Positions 18,706 through 25,675 of a stretch of 64,000 bases of DNA are shown here, piece after piece. Each line of letters begins with the position of its first letter. Position 1 is the first letter of the stretch. The DNA comes from JBJYIN01 sp046237015 (GTDB lineage: Bacteria > Pseudomonadota > Gammaproteobacteria > Enterobacterales > Enterobacteriaceae). The stretch lies in the NCBI RefSeq assembly GCF_046237015.1, contig NZ_JBJYIN010000003.1:124001-188000 (forward strand). Reading direction: 5' to 3'. A program made the translations under genes and the position numbers. Under the pieces are notes generated by a model. It had not been told where the DNA came from, searched no databases, and saw only the letters and a list, made by a program, of their open reading frames with translations.

Positions 18706-19068
18706 GTAAATTAAGAATTTTCTCAGCACTTTACTTTGAAAAATAGAACGATGCGCTTCAGGGCAGTATTTTTAAGGCTTCTACACAGATTGGTGGTCAT
18801 AATGAACCTATATTATCTGTCAAAATCATCTACTATTTGTTAGTAAGTATGAATAAATCGCGAGTTTTTTCATGATGCGAATCACATCATACTTGTAACT
18901 TTCCTATCACGTTGTAGACTTTAGCTCGCTAGAGTTGCCTTTTTATAACGCCAGTTGACTGGCACTGAGTCATAAATAAGGGCAAAGTCTCCGATTAAAG
19001 GATTTTAACCAAAGGTTAATTAGCTTACCGGTTAATAACCGATTTGGATGATAAATGAGGCGTACAAA
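18706..19068 (+). promoter_or_regulatory. ompA promoter and long leader
   Basis: These 363 bp contain no gene. A TGATGCGAATCACATCA segment at about 18873-18890 resembles a CRP site. Small inverted repeats AACCAAAGGTT (19008-19018) and TTACCGGTTAATAACCG lie just before the gene and would fold in the 5' leader, which in enterobacteria stabilises ompA mRNA and is the target of the sRNA MicA. The sites are inferred from position and not proven. Confidence 0.45.
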
Positions 19069-20151
19069 ATGAAAAAAACAGCTATCGCAATTGCAGTGGC
19101 ACTGGCTGGCTTCGCTACCGTAGCACAAGCCGCACCAAAAGATGATACCTGGTATGTTGGTGGTAAACTGGGTGTATCTCAATTCCATGATACTGGTTTC
19201 TATGGAAACGGTTATAACGGTATCAACAACAACCCGATCAAAAGCAAATTAGGCGCAGGTGCATTCGGTGGCTATCAAGCTAACGAATATCTGGGTTTTG
19301 AACTGGGCTACGATTGGTTAGGTCGCCTGAAATATGCTGGCTCCTCAACTAGCAATACTGATAGCGCTAGTTTCAAAGCACAGGGCGTTCAATTAGCCGC
19401 TAAGCTGAGCTACCCGGTACTGCCTGACCTGGATGTTTATACTCGTCTGGGTGGTATGGTATGGCGTACTGACAGCCACGCCGCGCAAGGCAACACTCAC
19501 CGTAACAACGATGACACCGGTGTTTCTCCGCTGGCTGCCATTGGCGTTGAGTACGCTATCGATAAAAACTGGGCAACTCGTGTTGACTACCAATGGGTTA
19601 GCAACATCGGTGACGCCGGTACAGTAGGTGCCCGTCCTGATAACCTGTTAATGAGCATTGGTCTTTCTTACCGTTTCGGTCAGGATGATGCTTATGTCGC
19701 ACCGGCTCCAGCACCGACTCCAGCTCCAGCACCTGTTGTTGAAACTAAACGTTTCACATTGAAGTCTGACGTTCTGTTCAACTTCAACAAAGCAACGCTG
19801 AAAGCAGAAGGACAACAGTCTCTGGATCAGTTGTATTCTCAACTGAGCTCTTTGGATCCGAAAGACGGTTCCGTTGTTGTACTGGGCTTCACCGACCGTT
19901 TAGGTTCAGAACAGTATAATCAGGCTCTGTCTGAAAAACGTGCACAAAGCGTTGTTGATTACCTGGTTGCCAAAGGCATCCCTGCGAACAAAATCTCTGC
20001 TCGCGGTCAGGGTAAATCCAACCCAGTTACGGGTTCTACCTGTGACAGCGTGAAAGCTCGTGCTGCGTTGATCGATTGCTTGGCACCAGATCGTCGTGTA
20101 GAGATCGAAGTTAAAGGCATCAAAGACGTTGTAACTCAGCCACAAGCTTAA
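19069..20151 (+). CDS. ompA: Outer membrane protein A
   Basis: A 360-residue porin-like protein that anchors the outer membrane to peptidoglycan. A signal peptide ends at AQA (residue 21). An eight-strand barrel (about 22-195) is followed by the Pro-Ala hinge APAPAPTPAPAPVVE. The C-terminal OmpA domain has FNFNKATLKAEGQQSLDQLY and the peptidoglycan-binding region LSEKRAQSVVDYL, and two cysteines (in TCDSV and IDCLA) form the usual disulfide. The start at 19069 is chosen for the signal peptide and the GAGG site. External loops, for example NGYNGINNNPI, are species-variable. High expression is suggested by strongly biased codons such as CTG, AAA, GGT and CGT. Confidence 0.98.
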   Translation: MKKTAIAIAVALAGFATVAQAAPKDDTWYVGGKLGVSQFHDTGFYGNGYNGINNNPIKSKLGAGAFGGYQANEYLGFELGYDWLGRLKYAGSSTSNTDSASFKAQGVQLAAKLSYPVLPDLDVYTRLGGMVWRTDSHAAQGNTHRNNDDTGVSPLAAIGVEYAIDKNWATRVDYQWVSNIGDAGTVGARPDNLLMSIGLSYRFGQDDAYVAPAPAPTPAPAPVVETKRFTLKSDVLFNFNKATLKAEGQQSLDQLYSQLSSLDPKDGSVVVLGFTDRLGSEQYNQALSEKRAQSVVDYLVAKGIPANKISARGQGKSNPVTGSTCDSVKARAALIDCLAPDRRVEIEVKGIKDVVTQPQA

Positions 20152-20161
20152 GTTATTGACG

Positions 20162-20191
20162 AAAAAAACCTCGCTTTTGCGAGGTTTTTTT
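20162..20191 (+). terminator. ompA terminator
   Basis: AACCTCGC-TTTT-GCGAGGTT flanked by A- and T-runs, a strong intrinsic terminator 10 bases after ompA. It can also act for matP on the other strand. Confidence 0.95.
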
Positions 20192-20214
20192 ATGCCTGTA
20201 AATCCACTTTATTT

Positions 20215-20670
20215 TTAATCGTCTTTATTCAGGATCGCTTCAAGACCTTGTTTTAGCGACGACATTTGGCTGGCATATTTTTCTTTGTGTTCCGCATCTT
20301 CAATCAACTGAACAATGGTTTCAGACAATGTGCTACCACGCCGCTGCGCCAATCCCGCCAGTCGCTGCCAGACAAGATACTCTAGATCGATCGATTTCTT
20401 ACGCGTATGCTGATGCTCTGCATTGAAATGACGTTTCCGTCTCGCCCGAATCGTTTGCTTCATGCGATTGTCTAATGCAGGGTTCATACACTGCTCAATC
20501 CATTCGAGAATCTGTGCTGGCCGATTTTCTATCTTCAGCAGTTGGCCTACCGCCTCTTCTGCGGCACTTTGCTCCAGAAAACGAGTGATATCCTCACCTT
20601 CACGGTGTTTTTTCACCAGATATTTCCATTTCCACCCGCACTCAAGATTTTCTAATTGTTGATATTTCAT
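20215..20670 (-). CDS. matP: Macrodomain Ter protein MatP
   Basis: A 151-residue DNA-binding protein that binds matS sites in the terminus macrodomain and links it to the division machinery through ZapB. The N-terminal four-helix domain begins MKYQQLENLECGWKWKYLVK. The C-terminal ribbon-helix-helix is in the region RKKSIDLEYLVWQRLAGLAQ, followed by a coiled-coil tail used for tetramerisation. Length matches E. coli (150). A clear matS (GTGACRNYGTCAC) was not found by eye in the window. Its place between ompA and ycbZ is conserved. Confidence 0.96.
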   Translation of the reverse strand: MKYQQLENLECGWKWKYLVKKHREGEDITRFLEQSAAEEAVGQLLKIENRPAQILEWIEQCMNPALDNRMKQTIRARRKRHFNAEHQHTRKKSIDLEYLVWQRLAGLAQRRGSTLSETIVQLIEDAEHKEKYASQMSSLKQGLEAILNKDD

Positions 20671-20880
20671 AATAAATTCTTCAGTGACCGTGTAACGTTC
20701 CAGGTAGCATAACAGTTTTTAGCCGAGTTTAACCTTCTTCAATACAATTTCAACGCCTATTTTTCGTACAGTTCTGCATTATTAGGGAGATTCATCATTG
20801 ATCGGGAGACTCTCCTTCTGTGCAGTCCGTATTATTCTTGTATAATCACGCTTTTCCTTTAGACGATTACATTTGATACT

Positions 20881-22608
20881 TTGACCAGTAACCGACTTGC
20901 GTGGCAGCATTTACTGCCCAATCATACCCCTTATCAAACATTATTCACTCAGGCCGCACAGCTTGCACCTGTAGAATTTTCAGCCATTCAACCGCGTCTG
21001 GCTGATAGTTTGACTCTTTTTTGCCATCCTCGCGCACCTTCACGCTTTATGTTGCTGAAAGCTCAGGAAAATAGCGAGTATATGGCTCTGATAGCTAAAA
21101 CGGTAAATGCTATCACGCCTGAAATTGTCACCCCATATGGCTGTCGATATGTCGTAGAGGGTAACCGCGTTCGTGTAGAGCCAGCGACACAAAGAGATGA
21201 TAACTTTGCTGCGCAATGCACTTGTCGCTATCAGGAATGGGTTGAGCCAGAACAGTTATTTGGCTGTGTCCGATATTTCCAGGACGAAATTACGCTTCAC
21301 CCTGGGTTAATTCACCAGGTTAATGGCGGCACGCTGATATTGTCGGCCAGAGCACTGTTGGCTCAACCGCTAATGTGGTTGCGTCTGAAACAAGTCATCA
21401 CTGATGGTGTTTATCAGTGGCAATCGCCCGATGAACGCAAGCCATTGCCCGTCAGTATTCCCCCAATGCCATTGAACCTCCGTTTGATTATTTTAGGCGA
21501 TAGGGAAAGTCTAGGGGATATTCACGACATAGAACCTGAATTAGGTCGTCTATCAGTTTACGGTGAGTTTGAAACGCAGTTGCAGCTTATCGATACCGAT
21601 GACATGGCGCGCTGGTGTGCTTACATCAACGCCTTATGCCTGGAAAATCAATTACCCTTATTATCTGGCGATGCCTGGCCTGAATTTATCAATTTGTCAG
21701 TCCGTAACAGTGGCGATCAAGGCTGTTTGCCATTGTGTCCTCTCTGGTTAACACATCAGCTAAAATATATTGCCCTCTATGCTCAGGATAAAGCAATTGA
21801 TGCACAGACATTGATTGACGCAATAGCCACTCGACGCTGGCGCGAAGGCTATTTGCATGAACGTATGCAAGATGAAATTGAATTGGGTCAAATACTGATT
21901 GAAACTGAAGGGTATGTTGTTGGACAGGTTAATGGCCTTTCCGTCCTGGAATACCCCGGTTACCCGATTATGTTTGGTGAACCTACACGCATTAGTTGCG
22001 TGGTTCATCCCGGTGACGGCGAATTTACCGATGTTGAGCGCAAAGCCGAGCTTGGTGGCAATTTACATGCTAAAGGCATGATGATTATGCAAGCGTTCCT
22101 CATTTCTGAACTTGAACTTGATCAACCGCTTCCGTTCTCAGCATCCATGGTCTTTGAACAATCCTATGGCGAAGTTGATGGGGACAGCGCATCACTCGCC
22201 GAACTCAGCGCTTTTATCAGCGCCCTCTCATTACAACCAATCAATCAACAATTGGCCGTAACAGGTTCAGTTGATCAATTTGGTCATGTTCAGCCTATCG
22301 GCGGTGTGAATGAGAAGATTGAAGGCTTTTTTGAGGTTTGTCAGCGCCGAGGGCTAACCGGACAACAAGGGGTGATATTACCTGCTGCGAATCTACGCCA
22401 TTTATGTTTACAGGAAGATGTCGTTGCCGCTGTTCGTGACGGCCAATTTCATCTCTTCGCCGTAGAAACCGCACCGGAAGCGCTATCCTTATTAACCAAT
22501 GTTGCTTACTACGATGAGCAGCAACCGAGCTTACTGGGCACTATCAGAGAACGAATTAGCCAATTAAATCCACAAGAACGGCGACGTTTCCCTTGGTTTT
22601 TCCGTTAA
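20881..22608 (+). CDS. ycbZ: Lon-like protease YcbZ
   Basis: A 575-residue member of the Lon protease-like group with an N-terminal degenerate ATPase-like region and a C-terminal S16 protease domain. The catalytic serine is in SYGEVDGDSASLAEL and the catalytic lysine in IGGVNEKIEGFFEVC, about 40 residues later. There is no canonical Walker A near the N terminus, as in E. coli YcbZ (586). In E. coli it has been linked to ribosome biogenesis. The start is TTG at 20881. It precedes fabA on the same strand, as in other enterobacteria. The tail WFF is shorter than in E. coli. Confidence 0.92.
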   Translation: MTSNRLAWQHLLPNHTPYQTLFTQAAQLAPVEFSAIQPRLADSLTLFCHPRAPSRFMLLKAQENSEYMALIAKTVNAITPEIVTPYGCRYVVEGNRVRVEPATQRDDNFAAQCTCRYQEWVEPEQLFGCVRYFQDEITLHPGLIHQVNGGTLILSARALLAQPLMWLRLKQVITDGVYQWQSPDERKPLPVSIPPMPLNLRLIILGDRESLGDIHDIEPELGRLSVYGEFETQLQLIDTDDMARWCAYINALCLENQLPLLSGDAWPEFINLSVRNSGDQGCLPLCPLWLTHQLKYIALYAQDKAIDAQTLIDAIATRRWREGYLHERMQDEIELGQILIETEGYVVGQVNGLSVLEYPGYPIMFGEPTRISCVVHPGDGEFTDVERKAELGGNLHAKGMMIMQAFLISELELDQPLPFSASMVFEQSYGEVDGDSASLAELSAFISALSLQPINQQLAVTGSVDQFGHVQPIGGVNEKIEGFFEVCQRRGLTGQQGVILPAANLRHLCLQEDVVAAVRDGQFHLFAVETAPEALSLLTNVAYYDEQQPSLLGTIRERISQLNPQERRRFPWFFR

Positions 22609-22612
22609 GCGA

Positions 22613-22627
22613 ACTGGTTTAACCAGA
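22613..22627. promoter_or_regulatory. FadR-like operator upstream of fabA
   Basis: ACTGGTTTAACCAGA keeps 12 of 14 informative bases of the FadR palindrome ACTGGTCNGACCAGT and lies 73 bases before the fabA start. FadR activates fabA in E. coli from a site at about -40 of the promoter, so this position fits. Inference from pattern only. Confidence 0.5.
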
Positions 22628-22699
22628 CTGAACAGACTTGCCCAGCGTACAGCTGTACGCTAATCTGCGTGCTTCACTAAAATAAGGCTTACAGAGAAC

Positions 22700-23218
22700 A
22701 TGGTAGATAAACGCGAATCCTATACAAAAGAAGATCTTCTTGCTTCCAGCCGTGGTGAGTTGTTTGGCCCACAAGGACCACAACTACCGGCACCTAACAT
22801 GTTGATGATGGATCGGGTCGTAAAAATGACCGAAGACGGTGGTCATCATGGTAAAGGGTATGTGGAAGCTGAACTGGATATCACCCCTGATCTGTGGTTC
22901 TTTGGTTGTCATTTCATTGGCGATCCCGTTATGCCAGGTTGTCTGGGGCTGGATGCGATGTGGCAACTCGTCGGCTTCTATTTAGGTTGGCTCGGCGGCG
23001 AAGGTAAAGGACGTGCGCTAGGTGTAGGCGAAGTGAAGTTCACCGGGCAAGTCTTACCAACAGCAAAGAAAGTGACCTATCGCATCCATTTCAAACGCGT
23101 GATCAACCGTCGTTTAGTGATGGGAATTGCTGATGGTGAAGTTTTGGTAGACGGTCAGTTAATCTACACTGCACATGAGCTCAAAGTAGGATTATTTAAG
23201 GATACCAGCGCGTTCTAG
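22700..23218 (+). CDS. fabA: 3-hydroxydecanoyl-ACP dehydratase/isomerase
   Basis: A 172-residue enzyme that dehydrates 3-hydroxydecanoyl-ACP and isomerises trans-2- to cis-3-decenoyl-ACP, the branch point for unsaturated fatty acids. The hot-dog fold signature FFGCHFIGDPVMPGCLGLDA (about residues 68-87) holds the catalytic histidine and aspartate. The remainder, for example GVGEVKFTGQVLPTAKKVTY, is nearly identical to E. coli FabA in length and sequence. Cytoplasmic. Ribosome binding site AGAGAA seven bases before ATG. See the FadR-like palindrome upstream. Confidence 0.98.
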   Translation: MVDKRESYTKEDLLASSRGELFGPQGPQLPAPNMLMMDRVVKMTEDGGHHGKGYVEAELDITPDLWFFGCHFIGDPVMPGCLGLDAMWQLVGFYLGWLGGEGKGRALGVGEVKFTGQVLPTAKKVTYRIHFKRVINRRLVMGIADGEVLVDGQLIYTAHELKVGLFKDTSAF

Positions 23219-23227
23219 TCGCAATAG

Positions 23228-23264
23228 CGGGCAAAACAGTCGGTGTTTCGCCCGTTTCTTTCTC
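23228..23264 (+). terminator. Probable fabA terminator
   Basis: CGGGC-A-AAAC and GTTT-C-GCCCG form an interrupted stem with a 7-base loop followed by a T-rich TTTCTTTC, ten bases after fabA. Confidence 0.6.
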
Positions 23265-23287
23265 CGCTTAGCCTCTAACGACAAAAC

Positions 23288-23944
23288 CTATACTTTCTGA
23301 CTTGTTACTTCGTTTGCAATAGACTGACGAACATCCTGAGGGATTTTCAGCGATGTCGCCAAAGCATCCAAATAGCTTTTTTCCATAAAATGATCGATAT
23401 CGATCACCGCACAACTGAGGAAATACACTTCCAGCGCCTCTTCCTCATTTTTAACACCCTTGGCTAATAATTCAGGATCCAAAGGCTGTGCAATCGCTTC
23501 TTGTACCCACTGCTGAGCTTCGCTGCCAAGTTGCAACTGTTGAATATTCTCATCAATACGCTGTTTTTCTGCATCATCAATATGACCATCACTCTTCGCA
23601 GCGAAAACCAACGCCTGGATCAAACGACGCGCACGCGTGTTATCAGAGGATGACTGAAGCCCAAACTGCGGATCGTCCTGATGGGTATCCCGAACGCGTT
23701 TCTTATACTGATTCCATAAAACAACCCCAGCCGCAGCACTACCGCCGATAATCAACGCATTCTTTCCCAACGAACCTATCATTTTTCTGGCTGATTTATT
23801 CGACAGCAACACCCCAGCAAGGCCACCTAACGCTGCGGGCTTCAACATATCCCCCAGATTGCCATGACTGCCACCTTGATGTTGATTACCTTGTCGACTA
23901 CCAGGACTCAATAAATTTTGAATCTGCTGCATCCAGTTGTTCAT
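23288..23944 (-). CDS. DUF533/YebE-like tellurite-resistance-TerB-type protein
   Basis: A 218-residue protein. The N terminus (residues 1-50) is Gly/Gln-rich and a hydrophobic, glycine-rich stretch follows (PAALGGLAGVLLSN, then NALIIGGSAAAGVVLWNQYK). The C-terminal half is a helical TerB/DUF533 domain with AAKSDGHIDDAEKQRIDENI and EEALEVYFLSCAVIDIDHFM. It resembles E. coli YebE (219). The hydrophobic region may associate with the inner membrane. No tellurite function is proven for this family and its role is unknown. It is convergent with fabA. Confidence 0.85.
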   Translation of the reverse strand: MNNWMQQIQNLLSPGSRQGNQHQGGSHGNLGDMLKPAALGGLAGVLLSNKSARKMIGSLGKNALIIGGSAAAGVVLWNQYKKRVRDTHQDDPQFGLQSSSDNTRARRLIQALVFAAKSDGHIDDAEKQRIDENIQQLQLGSEAQQWVQEAIAQPLDPELLAKGVKNEEEALEVYFLSCAVIDIDHFMEKSYLDALATSLKIPQDVRQSIANEVTSQKV

Positions 23945-24322
23945 GTTTTACCTCAGAAAATGGGAACGCTGACCTTTTATAACCCACTCATAATAATCAT
24001 CCTGAAGACATTTTTTGTCAGGTTGTGTATATCAATGAAAATACCGGTTCCACATGTGCAATCGCTGACTACACAGTTCCATCACGTTGCTTACCCCCAC
24101 ACCATGCCATTATGAAATAAAATTAAATTTATCAATATGTTAATTACAATAAATCGCTATCACATCACTATCCTCTGACAAGATTTTCTTCGCATTCTAT
24201 GTTTCATGCCTCATTCTTCAATGCGACGATTTGCGCTTTATTTTTGAAACGGTATACTGCATGCATTAAATTGAAATACGGTTTTAAAAAATGTATTTGT
24301 CCGTCACAAAAAAGGAACGAAC
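23945..24322 (+). promoter_or_regulatory. spiX promoter region
   Basis: There is no gene in these 378 bp. A sigma-70-type promoter can be proposed: TTGCGC at 24231-24236, a 16-base spacer and TATACT at 24253-24258. The predicted start is near 24265, placing the KdgR-like box just after it. The segment 23945-24200 shows nothing else I recognise. Confidence 0.5.
24272..24286. promoter_or_regulatory. KdgR-like operator
   Basis: TGAAATACGGTTTTA, within an AAAT...AAAA context, matches 11 of 15 positions of the KdgR core TGAAACATTGTTTCA. It sits just after the proposed transcription start of spiX, where a repressor would block transcription. Pattern-based inference. Confidence 0.55.
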
Positions 24323-24961
24323 ATGAAAATTGCATTGATTAACGAGAATAGCCAAGCCGCCAAAAACGCGATTATTGCTGATGCATTGACTAAAGCGGTT
24401 AAACCGTTCGGTCATACTGTGTACAACTACGGCCAATATGCCGTTGAAGATGATGCACAGTTAACTTATATCCAAAACGGTATTCTGGCCTCTATCCTGC
24501 TGAACTCTGGCGCTGCTGATTTTGTCGTTACCGGTTGTGGTACTGGTCAAGGCGCAATGCTGGCTTGTAACTCTTTCCCTGGCGTACTTTGCGGCCTGGT
24601 TGTCGATCCGTCCGATGCTTACCTTTTCTCTCAGATAAATAACGGCAATGCGGTATCTTTGCCTTATGCCAAAGGCTTCGGCTGGGGCGCTGAACTAAAT
24701 CTGGAAAACCTGTTCACACAATTGTTCAAAGAAGAAGGCGGCAGAGGCTATCCAAGCGATCGCGTTGCTCCACAACAGCGCAACAAAAAAATCCTGGATA
24801 CGGTAAAAACGGTTACCTATAACGACCTGATTACGATCCTGAAAAATCTGGATCAGGATCTGGTGAAAGGTGCGATTGCTGGCCCTAAATTCCAGGAATA
24901 TTTCTTCGAAAACAGTAAAGATGAAGAGCTGACCCGCTTTATTAAAGGCCTGCTGGCTTAA
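24323..24961 (+). CDS. RpiB/LacAB-family sugar-phosphate isomerase (SpiX-like)
   Basis: A 212-residue protein of the RpiB/LacA/LacB family, which interconverts aldose and ketose phosphates. The N-terminal MKIALINENSQAAKNAI and the central DFVVTGCGTGQGAMLACNSF (residues about 68-87) contain the catalytic cysteine and anion-binding loop of the family. It is longer than RpiB (about 150), with a C-terminal helical extension of about 60 residues. The gene is monocistronic with its own terminator. KdgR-regulon work on pectinolytic enterobacteria predicted such an isomerase (named spiX), and the operator upstream fits that. The substrate is unknown; a uronate or pentose phosphate is possible. Confidence 0.82.
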   Translation: MKIALINENSQAAKNAIIADALTKAVKPFGHTVYNYGQYAVEDDAQLTYIQNGILASILLNSGAADFVVTGCGTGQGAMLACNSFPGVLCGLVVDPSDAYLFSQINNGNAVSLPYAKGFGWGAELNLENLFTQLFKEEGGRGYPSDRVAPQQRNKKILDTVKTVTYNDLITILKNLDQDLVKGAIAGPKFQEYFFENSKDEELTRFIKGLLA

Positions 24962-24982
24962 TTACCGCCCTTCGATATACGC

Positions 24983-25014
24983 AAAGCCACAGGTTATAAA
25001 ATCTGTGGCTTTTT
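24983..25014 (+). terminator. spiX terminator
   Basis: AAAGCCACAG and CTGTGGCTTT form a 10-bp stem followed by TTTT, 22 bases after the isomerase stop codon. Confidence 0.92.
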
Positions 25015-25188
25015 CATTATCACCGCCCACTGTACTTTCACCCTCTACCGTTTCCTTTCGCCTGTACGTCATAAAAATCCATCAACGTTCAATGTGTAAC
25101 CAGACGCGTCGAAACAGGCAAATACTACTTGACCGGCGTAGAGCGACTCCCTATAGTAGCGCCCCGTTGCCATCCATTGGTGACATTC

Positions 25189-25278
25189 GGTGAGGTGTCC
25201 GAGAGGCTGAAGGAGCACGCCTGGAAAGTGTGTATACGTGAAAACGTATCGAGGGTTCGAATCCCTCCCTCACCGCCA
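25189..25278 (+). tRNA. tRNA-Ser(GGA)
   Basis: A 90-base serine tRNA beginning GGTGAGGTGTCCGAGAGG and ending CCTCACCGCCA with encoded CCA. The anticodon loop CTGGAAA gives anticodon GGA. A long variable arm TGTATACG-TGAAAA-CGTATCG is present. Confidence 0.97.
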
Positions 25279-25290
25279 CATTCAATAGCG

Positions 25291-25333
25291 AACCGGGAGA
25301 GTTAGTTTTACTGATTCTCCCGGTTTGTTTTTT
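25291..25333 (+). terminator. tRNA-Ser(GGA) terminator
   Basis: AACCGGGAGA and TCTCCCGGTT pair across a 15-base loop, followed by TGTTTTTT, immediately after the tRNA. Confidence 0.9.
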
Positions 25334-25675
25334 ACCTGAAAAAATCTTCAGACCTGCACTTCCTCCCAGACATAACCGTTGATAGCACGTAAGGTACTCT
25401 CATCGTCTGTTTCAGGCATCTGCCCCCCTATTGCTATCCCCGATTTCTACGTCATAATCGCTTGCCTGACACGAACTACCGCGTTCATAATGGAAACGGA
25501 AAAGTTGCCATGCTCGTCACCAAATGCCAAATATTTCATAGCGCGAAAGCCATATCAAATTAGTGAACAGTTTCAGAATAGTTTTTGAACAAAAAACGAA
25601 TATTGAGCATAGTATTAATATTTAATGCGGGAATTCGCCTGCTCTCATTACGAGAGTGTGGGAAGGAGAGACACG
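25334..25675. other. Gap between tRNA-Ser and the GGDEF-EAL gene
   Basis: About 340 bp without a credible gene. It should contain the promoter of the following gene. I see no recognisable operator. Confidence 0.4.

Noticed and set aside
20685..20697. GTGACCGTGTAAC as a possible matS site near matP
   Set aside because: It departs from GTGACRNYGTCAC at conserved positions of the right half and the central purine.
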